A DNA stretch of 64,000 bases from Bradyrhizobium australiense (lineage in GTDB: Bacteria; Pseudomonadota; Alphaproteobacteria; Rhizobiales; Xanthobacteraceae). The position numbers and the translations under genes were made by a program. The DNA is taken from NCBI RefSeq assembly GCF_013114825.1, contig NZ_JAAVLX010000002.1, positions 496,001 through 560,000 of the forward strand, written 5' to 3'. The notes below the pieces were generated by a model. It searched no databases. It was not told the origin of the DNA and saw nothing but the letters and a program-made list of their open reading frames with translations. Shown piece by piece: positions 8,789 through 16,939 of the stretch (its first letter is position 1; each line of letters opens with the position of its first letter).

Positions 8789-9231
8789 ATTAGTGGTCTG
8801 ATGCCGCTTGCCGTTAGATCCAACGTCGCTAGGGTGATAGGCAAGTTGAAACGTCGTGGTCCAGCGCTGCCCGGGTTGAGATAGAGCACCCCACCAACAG
8901 TCTCGATCCGCGGACGATGCGAGTGGCCGGAAATGACGACGTCGATCCCGCACAACACCGGATCGAACTGCAGTTCACGGACGTCGTGCAGGACGTAGAT
9001 GGAATGCCCGCCGAGCCTCACCGTTTGGGAGTCCGAATAGTTTTCCGCCCAAGGGCCGGTATCGACATTCCCTCTGATCGCAGTGACGGGCGCAATCCGC
9101 CTGAGGCCGGCGATGACATCTGGTCGACCGATATCACCAGCATGGACGATATGTGCTACGCCGGCGAGACGTTGCTCAATCTGCGGGCGCAGGAGGCCGT
9201 GGGTGTCCGAAATGACTCCGATCCTGAGCAC
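8764..9231 (-). CDS. YfcE/MJ0936-type metallophosphoesterase
   Basis: This 155-residue protein carries the full calcineurin-like metal-binding set of the small YfcE/MJ0936 phosphodiesterases: SDTHG (residues 8-12), HAGDIG (35-40), RGNVD (about 58), SGHSHRP (about 105) and NPGSAGPRR near the end. These enzymes hydrolyse phosphodiester bonds with two metals (often Mn) and are cytosolic; the physiological substrate is usually unknown. Its length is normal for the family. It stands alone on the minus strand between the RLP operon and a decayed dinB fragment, so context gives no functional hint. Confidence 0.92.
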   Translation of the reverse strand: MLRIGVISDTHGLLRPQIEQRLAGVAHIVHAGDIGRPDVIAGLRRIAPVTAIRGNVDTGPWAENYSDSQTVRLGGHSIYVLHDVRELQFDPVLCGIDVVISGHSHRPRIETVGGVLYLNPGSAGPRRFNLPITLATLDLTASGIRPLIHDIVGAS

Positions 9232-9385
9232 CGCATCAGCATCCCTGGTTGCCCGACCTCCAGCTCAACGAGCCGGCCGGTTGGTTCGCAGTGCCGCACC
9301 CGGCCGAAGCAATGCGAAAAGCAAGGACCGCCTCGCGTTGCTATAACGTGCTGGTGGCAAAGCGCAAATAGCCAACCGGCGCTTT

Positions 9386-9426
9386 GCGGACTCGTTCAAG
9401 GCTTGGAGGTTCCTCAACGAGTCCGC
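9386..9426. repeat. Perfect 11-base inverted repeat
   Basis: GCGGACTCGTT at 9386-9396 is exactly mirrored by AACGAGTCCGC at 9416-9426. The loop contains a small inner hairpin GAGG-TT-CCTC. It lies in non-coding sequence between the phosphoesterase gene and the dinB remnant. There is no T-run after it; it may be a remnant of a mobile sequence or an RNA hairpin. Confidence 0.5.
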
Positions 9427-9552
9427 AACTACCGCGCCGCCTTGGTTGCCCCACCAAGCAACCTGACTGACCATGGCAGCGGAGTCTGTAACGAAGCGAA
9501 CACAACGATGCGGAATTGGCACGATGTGGTAACAGAGTTACAGTCTCTTGTG

Positions 9553-9861
9553 TCCGTAGGTGCCGAGAACACCTTCTCACAGGACTGGCGCACTACGAGG
9601 CTCTGGCAGCGGAACTGCAGCCGCTCATCCATAAAGTTTGGCGGCGCTGCGAGGCGACGGGCGCGCGAGGCCGTACGGCGACGCTCAAGTTCTCCGATTT
9701 CGAATTGATCACCCACAGCAGGTCGGTCGCTGTCATCGCCACAGCGAGCAAACTGTCTAGTCTGGCTCTCGACCTGCTGAAGCATCTGATGCCACCAAAG
9801 AAGACGATACGGTTGCTCGGAATCTCCGTTTCGGGCTCGAGGGACCCGAAGCCGGAGATAC
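9553..9861 (+). pseudogene. dinB (DNA polymerase IV) C-terminal remnant
   Basis: The plus strand reads SVGAENTFSQD, then after a one-base frame change LAHYEALAAELQPLIHKVWR, GRTATLKFSDFELITHSRS and LLGISVSG. These are the little-finger (beta-clamp-side) domain signatures of Y-family polymerase IV: the VGAENTF motif, the VWR..GxxGRT segment and the RLLGVS strand. The catalytic palm and fingers are missing, and the frame is broken near 9585, so no active polymerase is made. It lies next to an Mfd-like helicase, which suggests a former DNA-repair gene pair. Confidence 0.8.
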
Positions 9862-9904
9862 GGATCAATTGTCTCTCATGTCAGATAGATAGTCGTCGCC
9901 CCGA

Positions 9905-12900
9905 TTACTCGTCCAGAAGATCGAGGAACTCTTCGACCATCCTAAGCGGTCCCTCGCGTCCACTGCTGATGTAGACAACCCGATCGCCATCGCGTTGCAG
10001 GGATCGCGCCCTGGATTTCCGAAGTCGTCCCGGTAGGAATGTCGCGGCTACGGCATCCGGGCCGACATCAAGTCTTATGATTCCTCTTCGCCTGCATTCG
10101 ATCCTGAGCCTTGCTGCGGCAAAGAAATCGCGGGCCGCCGGAGGCAATCTGCCGAAGCGACGGGAAGTCTCCTCCTCGAGATAGTCCAGCTCATCTTCGC
10201 TTCGGCATCTGGCGACGCGGCCGTAGATTTCCAGCCGAACCGCCTCCGATTGCACGTAGCCTGCAGGCAACATGTGCCCTACCGGCAGATTCAGATCGGG
10301 CACCCACAGGTCGGCTGTTCTGTCATCGGCTTTCTCCGAGGCCAATTTCAGAAGGTGGCTGTAGAGCACGGGTCCGAACACCTGCACATGGCCTGACTGC
10401 CGTTCGGAAAGCAGGTCCCCCGCTCCTCTGAGGTCCAGATCCCGCGAACTGATCGCGAAACCCGCGCCCGGTCTGTTGAACTCCTCCAGAACGGCTAATC
10501 GCTTCTCAGATCGCTCCGAATCCGAATCGGTCAGCAAATGCGCAAACGCGCGTATCCCGCTGCGGCCCACCCTTCCTCTGAGCTGATGAAGTTGCGCAAG
10601 ACCGAACTTTTCGGGCCAACAGACCACGATCGTGTTTGCACGTGGGATGTCGAGACCGCTCTCCACGATGTTGGTCGCCAGCAGCACGTCCGCTGCGCCT
10701 TCGACGAAGCTCATCATTCGGTCGTCTATGTCGTCGGCGGGCAACTTGCCATGCAGACAAACGATGCGGAGATCCGGGGCCACCGATTGAACGCGCGCCA
10801 GCATCGGATCTAGATCCTGAATTCGCGGACAGATCAAAAAGCTTTGCCCGTGGCGCCTTTGCTCGCGCAGCAATGCCGCCGCAATAGCAGCATCCGAAAG
10901 CGGAGCGATCCTGGTGACGACCGGGAGTCGATGAATGGGCGGAGAGGCAATGACGCTGAGATCCCTGAAGCCAGCAAGACCGCCCGCGAGAGTCCGCGGA
11001 ATCGGTGTTGCGCTCATCCAAAGGGCATGGATACTCTTGGCCAGCCCGGAAAGTCTCGCCTTCTCCGCCGCCCCAAAATGCTGTTCCTCGTCGATGACGA
11101 CGAGGCCAAGGCCAGCGAACTTCACGTCCTTTGAGGCGAGAGCCTGCGTTCCGACTACAACCTTCAATTTTCCCCTCTTCAGCCCCTCCTTCACCTCTCT
11201 TGTCTCCGCGCCCGAATCGGTCCGCGACAAACTTCCCACTTCGATGCCAAACGGAGCGAAGCGTTTGCGGAAAGTCGCGACATGCTGTCTTGCTAGGACC
11301 GTCGTCGGTACCGCGATCGCCACCTGCTTCCCTGACAATACGACGGCGGCCGTGGCTCGCAACGCCACCTCGGTCTTGCCGAACCCGACGTCGCCGCAAA
11401 TGACCCTGTCCATGGGGTGGCCCGACGCAAGATCATCCAAAACGTCCCGAATGGCTTTCGCTTGATCGACAGTCGTGAAATACGGAAAACGCGCGACGAA
11501 CCTCTCATAGATGGGGCCTGGAGGTACAAGTTTCGGAGCTCGCCGGCGGCGTCGCTGGCTGATGTGTTTGGCGAGCTGCCTGCCGGCGATTTGGATTTCG
11601 CGCTCCGCCTCGGTACGCCGGGTCCACCACGTACTTCCATCCGCTTTGTCCAGCCTCAGCTCGCCGGGCTCCGACGCGTATGGCCAGATCAGGGCGAGGT
11701 CGGCGGGCGGCACGAGAACGGCGTCGTCTCCCGTAAATACGAGCCTGATCATTTCGCGCGACGATCCGCCCTCCATTGCCACAGTCTGTAAACCATCGAG
11801 CAAGGCCAGGCCTCGCTGCAGATGAACGACCACTGTACCCTGCTCCGGCACATCTGCGTGGTCGAAAGCCGCACTCCAGCTTCGAGCCATGGGCTGCGGA
11901 TGATGAGCCCTGCTGCCGAGCACATCGGAAGCTGTTATGACGACAAGCGGTTTCCGGCCAGGCACGACAAAACCCGTGTCGAAGTCGGCCAGAAGCGCCG
12001 CTTCACGATGGCGTCCGGCCATCGCCTCGTTCCAATCCGCAAAGCGATCCGCCTTGACCCCGCTCATCCGCTCCATCACGCGCAGGTCGTCCTCCTGCGC
12101 TGCAACGAAAACCAGTCGCGAACCGAGGCGTCGTATCTCATCGACGAATGCACGGAGCGCCTTTCTCGGTGTTGCGATCTGCGAAAAGTCCGGTGTGGGA
12201 GCGAAAGATGCCTTTTGCGACAACACCTTCATCCGCCTGGTCGCCTGCTTCCATTCGCGCCTCCCAAGGTATTCGCGCTCCGCTTCCGTGCGACCGGCCG
12301 CCTCCTCGATCGTGCTAAGCCAGCTATCAGCGTGCGATGAAACCCCGGCGTCCGCGATCCACTTGGCTCGACCATAATAGTCGAATAGGGTCGAGCGCTT
12401 TCCGCGTTTATTCCCGAACGCCAGCCGCTCCGACATCGGGTCGATGAGAAGCTCTTTCGTTTCAAAAACGATGTGATGTTCTATCGGGTCGAACGCCACG
12501 ATCCGACGTATCACCCCGCCGGAATGCTCTACTCTGAACGGACCAAGTGCGCCGGCGGGAAAGATCTCGAATGTTTTCCCGTGAAATAGCGCACCGCCGG
12601 GATAATCTGCCTCGTCCTCGAGATCGTAGCCGAGAGCCTCAAGCCGCGCCCGGAGATCTTGTTCAGAAAACGCGGTGCCCACTTTCAGACGGAGGATTAC
12701 GCGGGACCAGCTCGCCGGCATGGGCAAGCGCTCCATCACGGCCTCTGCCGTGGAGACAAGCAGGATCGACTTCTCAGGCTTGGCAAGGCGCCTCAAGACC
12801 GAGCTTCGTCTCCCCGCGATTTCGTGCGACGGCTCCAGCTGATCGAACGGCAGCGTATTCAGTCTTGGAAAAACGAGCACGTCGCAGGAAGGATCGAGGG

Positions 12901-13105
12901 CATGAATGACGGCACCCAGCCGTTCGGCCCTATTCCCGTTTTCAGCAAGAAAGACGACGCCTTTGCGGCCCGACTTCCTCCACTGCGCGAGCAGATGGAG
13001 GGCCACCATGCCCAGGGGCGCTGAAGAAGAGATCGCAGTCCGCGATGAAGAATTCTTTCGCTTCGTTGCCTTGCTGGCAACGCGCGCTTTGTTAGAACGG
13101 TCCAC
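9905..13105 (-). CDS. Mfd-like transcription-repair coupling helicase paralogue
   Basis: The 1066-residue protein has the Mfd architecture: a UvrB-like N-terminal region (FPRLNTLPFDQLEPSHEIAG), a divergent RNA-polymerase-interacting module (GTVVVHLQRGLALLDGL, about 415-430), and superfamily 2 translocase domains with Walker A GDVGFGKTEVAL (about 570), DEEQHFG (about 668), MSATPIPRTLAGG and LHQLRGRVGRSG (motif VI). A C-terminal D7-like domain follows. Mfd uses ATP to push stalled RNA polymerase off DNA and recruit UvrA. It is shorter than standard Mfd (about 1150-1170), and the polymerase-binding module is poorly conserved. It is probably a second copy, as in several Bradyrhizobium-type genomes, rather than the housekeeping gene. 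The start is GTG at 13105. Confidence 0.85.
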   Translation of the reverse strand: MDRSNKARVASKATKRKNSSSRTAISSSAPLGMVALHLLAQWRKSGRKGVVFLAENGNRAERLGAVIHALDPSCDVLVFPRLNTLPFDQLEPSHEIAGRRSSVLRRLAKPEKSILLVSTAEAVMERLPMPASWSRVILRLKVGTAFSEQDLRARLEALGYDLEDEADYPGGALFHGKTFEIFPAGALGPFRVEHSGGVIRRIVAFDPIEHHIVFETKELLIDPMSERLAFGNKRGKRSTLFDYYGRAKWIADAGVSSHADSWLSTIEEAAGRTEAEREYLGRREWKQATRRMKVLSQKASFAPTPDFSQIATPRKALRAFVDEIRRLGSRLVFVAAQEDDLRVMERMSGVKADRFADWNEAMAGRHREAALLADFDTGFVVPGRKPLVVITASDVLGSRAHHPQPMARSWSAAFDHADVPEQGTVVVHLQRGLALLDGLQTVAMEGGSSREMIRLVFTGDDAVLVPPADLALIWPYASEPGELRLDKADGSTWWTRRTEAEREIQIAGRQLAKHISQRRRRRAPKLVPPGPIYERFVARFPYFTTVDQAKAIRDVLDDLASGHPMDRVICGDVGFGKTEVALRATAAVVLSGKQVAIAVPTTVLARQHVATFRKRFAPFGIEVGSLSRTDSGAETREVKEGLKRGKLKVVVGTQALASKDVKFAGLGLVVIDEEQHFGAAEKARLSGLAKSIHALWMSATPIPRTLAGGLAGFRDLSVIASPPIHRLPVVTRIAPLSDAAIAAALLREQRRHGQSFLICPRIQDLDPMLARVQSVAPDLRIVCLHGKLPADDIDDRMMSFVEGAADVLLATNIVESGLDIPRANTIVVCWPEKFGLAQLHQLRGRVGRSGIRAFAHLLTDSDSERSEKRLAVLEEFNRPGAGFAISSRDLDLRGAGDLLSERQSGHVQVFGPVLYSHLLKLASEKADDRTADLWVPDLNLPVGHMLPAGYVQSEAVRLEIYGRVARCRSEDELDYLEEETSRRFGRLPPAARDFFAAARLRIECRRRGIIRLDVGPDAVAATFLPGRLRKSRARSLQRDGDRVVYISSGREGPLRMVEEFLDLLDE

Positions 13106-13238
13106 GTTGAACCCGTCGTGATTCGCGACCAGCTGAGGCTGATGGCGAGAGTTGCTTCGAGCAGACCCGCTCTGATGTGGGAGCTACGCCCAAGGATGCG
13201 TACATATCCGAATTTGGTCGCAGACGCACCTTTCCCGT

Positions 13239-13397
13239 CTAATCGTCCAGAGAGACATCGCTTGGGAGCGGAGGCGTCTCGATCGTCCCCCCTTCTCCGC
13301 TCGACAGATCGCGGTCCTCAGCATCAGTACGATTCGGTTCGCCTTTCCGATCCTGATGTTGTGACTCTGGGAGTTCACGCGGCTTCTTTGGCAACAT
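13239..13397 (-). CDS. Small acidic hypothetical protein, 52 aa
   Basis: A strong ribosome binding site (GCGGAGG, seven bases before ATG) precedes a 52-codon frame beginning MLPKKPRELPESQ and ending TPPLPSDVSLDD. It is rich in Pro, Asp, Glu and Arg, has no hydrophobic core and is probably disordered. I do not recognise the family, although short hydrophilic proteins with a similar GGTIE-PP tail style are common in rhizobia. It precedes no other gene in the same direction except the Mfd-like gene, which starts 134 bases downstream. Confidence 0.5.
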   Translation of the reverse strand: MLPKKPRELPESQHQDRKGEPNRTDAEDRDLSSGEGGTIETPPLPSDVSLDD

Positions 13398-13545
13398 AAC
13401 GGGCCTCCGCTTAGATAAGATGCGAGGTCCGAGATCGTTCACCGCGGCGCAAACCTGTTACGCGCAATTCCGCGATACCGAGCACCTTAGGCCGCCCAGG
13501 CTTCCACGGACGTCGCACCACTCCAACAATGCCCAACTTGCCCTC

Positions 13546-13616
13546 GATGGATTTTTTTTGGATGTCCCGGTGTACAAGTCGTGTACATGCTGCCTACCAC
13601 TACTTGAAAAACCTGA
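13546..13616. repeat. Dispersed repeat R1, copy 2, with palindrome
   Basis: This copy matches 847-917 in order and spacing (GATGGATTT, GGAT-TCCCG, dyad, CTTGAAA). Its dyad is TGTACA-AGTCG-TGTACA at 13571-13587. The dyad bases differ from copy 1 but the symmetry is kept, which argues for a conserved binding or structural role rather than simple duplication. Confidence 0.5.
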
Positions 13617-13800
13617 TCTCTCGTTCCAATCCATCATGGGCGCGACGCTAAACAGATGCGCTAACATGTTGATGTTATTTTGCTTTCTTGCCTTATCCCG
13701 AGCAACGCATTCTGGGCCGACACGAGCCTGATACCTAAATGGATTTTTCTTTTGTTTCAAGTACTTAAACGGATCGCTCGTTTGTTCACAACGGGTCGCT

Positions 13801-13832
13801 CCTTGCCCGGTACGATATTGCAGTACCAGATG
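13801..13832. repeat. Dispersed repeat R2, copy 1
   Basis: This 32-base sequence begins CCTTGCCCGGTACG and matches 20651-20682 at 27 of 32 positions. It contains GGTAC and GTACC as an inverted pair around TTGCA. It lies 16 bases beyond the 3' end of the TRAP permease gene; its partner lies beyond the LysR gene, so the two bracket the second TRAP/transketolase block. Confidence 0.45.
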
Positions 13833-13847
13833 GTAACAACAATCAGG

Positions 13848-15731
13848 CTAGAGAAAGCCGATCGAAATCCACGGCACGGCGGCGACGATGATCGTGCCGA
13901 TCAGCAGCGCGATCATATAGGCGGCGATCGGCTTCATGCCTTCGTCCGGATTGATACGGCTGATCGCGCACGCCGCGTAATAGCCCACCCCGAAGGGCGG
14001 CGCGAACAGCCCGATACCCATCGCGAGAACGACAACCATTGCATAGTGCACCTCATGCACGCCGACCTGCCGGGCGATCGGAAACAGAAGGGGGCCGAAC
14101 AGTACGATGGCCGGAATACCCTCGAGCACGCTGCCGAGGATGACGAAGGCAACGATGGTAACCGCAAGAAACATCGGCACGCCGCCCGGAAGCGCCGTCA
14201 TGACCTTGGCCAGCGACGCCGAGAAACCTGACTGCGTCAAGGCCCAGGCCATGCCGGTAGCCGCGCCAATGATGAGCAGGATGGCGCCTGAAAGCGACGC
14301 GGTTTCAACCAGCATCGGATAGATGCGCCGCCAGGAAAACTGCCGGTAGATCAAAAGTCCCGCCAACATCGAATAGACGATACCGATGGTGGACACTTCG
14401 GTTGCGGTCGCAACGCCCTCGACCACCGCCGCTCGGATCACAAAGGGCAAGGCAATGGCGGGTATCGCGACGACGAAGGCGCGGCCTATCTCGCGCCCAG
14501 TCGCCCGCTTGACGTGCGACAGGTCCTCGCGCCGGTAATGCCACCAGACGACGGCGCAAAGCATGACCGCGAGCACGATGCCCGGCAGCAGGCCACCCGT
14601 AAACAGCGCGGCGATCGACACACCCGTGACCGAGCCGATCGTGATCAGCACCAGGGACGGCGGGATCGTTTCGGTCTGCGCGCCGGTCGCGGAAAGCAGC
14701 GCCACAAGGTCACCAGGCTTCGCGCCCCGCGCTTTCATTTCGGGAAACAGCACCGGAGCCACCGCGGCCATATCGGCAGCCTTGGAGCCGGAGATGCCGG
14801 AGACCAGATACATGGCTCCCACCAGCACATAATGCAGGCCGCCGCGGACGTGCCCGAGCAGGCTTGCAAGGAAGCTCACCATCGCCCGGGCCATGCCGGT
14901 CATCTCGATGAGCAACCCGAGGAAAACGAACAGCGGCACCGCCAGCAGGATCAGATGGCTCATGCCTTCGTCCATCCGGCCAATCACGACGACGCTCGGC
15001 GTGCTCGTGGTCAGTGTGAGATAAGCTACGGTGGCGAGGCCGAACGCGAAGGCAATCGGCACCGCCGCAAACACCATGGCGCCGCCCAGGAACACAAAGA
15101 ATATGAGCAGGTTCAAATTGCCCAAGGGCTTCAGCACGGGCGCCAGAAACGCAAGCATGATAACGAGAGCGCTGACCAGCGCGACAGCCGTCAACACCCT
15201 GCGTATATCCGCGATGATAGCCAGACGCAGTGCCGCCACGATCAGCATCAGTCCAATTCCCACCGGCAGCGCCGCTGCGCGCCAGGAATTTACGATATCG
15301 AGCGCCGGCGTCCTGACATAAACCTCGTCCACGGCGAAGTCATAGGCGGGATGAATGACGAGAAGGAGGAATGCCAGCGAGGCGGCGATCGCAAAGACAT
15401 CGAAAAACGCCCGTGTACCCGGAGCGAGCATGCCGACGATCGCCGTCATCCTCATGTGCTCGCCGCGCTGGAATGCGATGACCGAGCCAAGCATCGCAAG
15501 CCAGAGGAACAGGATGCCGGCTAGTTCGTCCGTCCACACGATCGGTGCATGAAAGACGTAACGGGCAACGATGCCGAGCAGGAGGACGACGATCTCCGCG
15601 ACGACCAACAGCGCGGCAGGAACGGCGATCGCCGGTTCGAGCACACGGATCAAGCGCGCAATGCCACCGCGCCATCCTGGCAGGGGTTGCGTGTTCGCAA
15701 CCTCCAACTCCGTAGCAGATGCATGTGCCAT
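13848..15731 (-). CDS. TRAP transporter fused DctQ-DctM permease (second copy)
   Basis: A fused small-plus-large TRAP permease of about 627 residues: the DctQ part contains YVFHAPIVWTDELAGILFLW, the DctM part GAMYLVSGISGSKAADMAAV and VLEGIPAIVLFGPLLFPIA. It forms a sodium-driven importer with the binding protein encoded just upstream. I place the start at the ATG at 15731 (MAHASATELEV), five bases after the binding-protein stop; a longer frame from 15776 would overlap that gene. Whole-length similarity to 3306-5213 shows the two transporters are paralogues. The associated enzymes here (split transketolase, SDR) differ from those of the first copy. Confidence 0.95.
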   Translation of the reverse strand: MAHASATELEVANTQPLPGWRGGIARLIRVLEPAIAVPAALLVVAEIVVLLLGIVARYVFHAPIVWTDELAGILFLWLAMLGSVIAFQRGEHMRMTAIVGMLAPGTRAFFDVFAIAASLAFLLLVIHPAYDFAVDEVYVRTPALDIVNSWRAAALPVGIGLMLIVAALRLAIIADIRRVLTAVALVSALVIMLAFLAPVLKPLGNLNLLIFFVFLGGAMVFAAVPIAFAFGLATVAYLTLTTSTPSVVVIGRMDEGMSHLILLAVPLFVFLGLLIEMTGMARAMVSFLASLLGHVRGGLHYVLVGAMYLVSGISGSKAADMAAVAPVLFPEMKARGAKPGDLVALLSATGAQTETIPPSLVLITIGSVTGVSIAALFTGGLLPGIVLAVMLCAVVWWHYRREDLSHVKRATGREIGRAFVVAIPAIALPFVIRAAVVEGVATATEVSTIGIVYSMLAGLLIYRQFSWRRIYPMLVETASLSGAILLIIGAATGMAWALTQSGFSASLAKVMTALPGGVPMFLAVTIVAFVILGSVLEGIPAIVLFGPLLFPIARQVGVHEVHYAMVVVLAMGIGLFAPPFGVGYYAACAISRINPDEGMKPIAAYMIALLIGTIIVAAVPWISIGFL

Positions 15732-15736
15732 GGCGC

Positions 15737-16762
15737 TCACCCCAGCTTTCCTGCGGTTTGCTCGAGCTGCGCCCAAGCCTCATTGCCGAACCTGGCTTTC
15801 CAGTCGGCATAGAAGCTGGTCTTGGCCAGCGCCTGTCGGAACGCGGCGCGGTCGACCTCCAGGAACTGCATGCCCTTGGCAGTCAGGTCGGAGCGGAGGG
15901 AATCGCTCAGTCTGGCAATGTCGGCCCGCTCGTCATTCGCGGAGCGATCGAATTCCCGCGTGACGATCTCCTGTAGATCCTTCGGCAGCTTCTCGAATGC
16001 GCGCTTGTTGCCGAGGATCCAGTAGTTGTCCCAGACGTGACCGGTAAGACTGCACGTCTTCTGCACCTCATAGAGACGCGCCGTTGCAATGATCGGCAGC
16101 GGGTTCTCCTGCCCATCGACCACCTTGGTCTGCAGTGCGGAATAGACTTCGTTGAAATTGATCGGGGCGGGACCTGCGCCAAGCGCCTGGAAGAGCGAGG
16201 TAAGATTCGGCGCTGCCGGCACCCGAAGCTTGAAGCCCTTCAGGTCATCTGGCGCTTTGATCTCGCGGCCCGATGAGGTGACGTGACGGAAGCCGTTATC
16301 CCAGGCTTTCGACACTGCCATGATCGGCGTTTTCGCGATTTGCGCCCGGATGTAGGCGCCGAGATCGCCATCCATCGCCTTCCAAACCGCCTCATAGCTG
16401 GCGAACAGGAAACCCAGGTTCACGATTCCCGCGGCCGGAACCAGCGTTGCGAGGATCAGCGAAGACAGGTTGAAGAACTCGACCCCGCCGTTTCTCACCT
16501 GCGTCAGCAGGTCGGTGTCCGAGCCGAGCTGGTTGGCCGGGAAGAGGTTGATCGCGAGCCGCCCGCCGCTCGCCTCACGGATACGATCCGTCGCCTCCTT
16601 GGCGCGGATGTTGACGGGATGGGTCGGGTCCTGCCCGGTCGCGAGCTTATAGGTGAACTCCGTGGCTGAGGCGCGGCGGGTGAGGATGCCGCAGAGCGGA
16701 ACAGCGGCCGCGCCCATGATTAGGGTCCGGCGGCTTATAGTCATCGGCGTGCGCGTGGTCAT
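15737..16762 (-). CDS. TRAP transporter solute-binding protein (second copy)
   Basis: This 341-residue DctP-family protein has a twin-arginine-like signal (SRRTLIMGAAAVPLCGIL, cleavage near ASATEF). The mature part shows FPANQLGSDTDLLTQVRNG, GFKLRVPAAPNLT with the ligand-binding Arg, and NEVYSALQTKVVDGQENPL, all as in the binding protein at 2282-3298. It binds a periplasmic organic or sugar acid for the fused permease downstream. The start follows an AAGGAG leader. The 177-base gap to the transketolase genes contains a hairpin, which may adjust the ratio of binding protein to enzymes. Confidence 0.94.
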   Translation of the reverse strand: MTTRTPMTISRRTLIMGAAAVPLCGILTRRASATEFTYKLATGQDPTHPVNIRAKEATDRIREASGGRLAINLFPANQLGSDTDLLTQVRNGGVEFFNLSSLILATLVPAAGIVNLGFLFASYEAVWKAMDGDLGAYIRAQIAKTPIMAVSKAWDNGFRHVTSSGREIKAPDDLKGFKLRVPAAPNLTSLFQALGAGPAPINFNEVYSALQTKVVDGQENPLPIIATARLYEVQKTCSLTGHVWDNYWILGNKRAFEKLPKDLQEIVTREFDRSANDERADIARLSDSLRSDLTAKGMQFLEVDRAAFRQALAKTSFYADWKARFGNEAWAQLEQTAGKLG

Positions 16763-16878
16763 CGGTTTGCTCCTTGACGTTCGGGCCCGGCGGGCCGGTT
16801 CGCGGCAACGGTTGTGCCCGCTGATCTTTTTCTTGGCCGATACTTGAAGGCCGGCGATGGGCGGCAGCCGTCGTTCCT

Positions 16879-16893
16879 CGCAGCGGGGCTGCG
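16879..16893. other. Hairpin between transketolase and TRAP genes
   Basis: CGCAGC-GGG-GCTGCG forms a perfect six-pair stem with a three-base loop. It lies inside the probable minus-strand operon, between the transketolase C-terminal subunit and the binding-protein gene. There is no U-tract, so it is more likely an mRNA processing or stability element than a terminator. Confidence 0.4.
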
Positions 16894-16939
16894 AAGGGCG
16901 ATGCTGCCGAAATCCTGTTATGGAGCGGCGGCTAGAGCC

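Larger units (their letters stand above)
13398..13847. other. Intergenic region holding repeats R1 and R2
   Basis: No gene is supported. The region contains the second copy of repeat R1 (13546-13616) and one copy of repeat R2 (13801-13832), both listed separately. Base composition is more AT-rich than the flanking genes. Confidence 0.5.

Noticed and set aside
14514..15524. 336-codon open frame on the plus strand
   Set aside because: Antisense to the TRAP permease; extremely His/Gln/Arg-rich, as expected of a reversed membrane protein gene.
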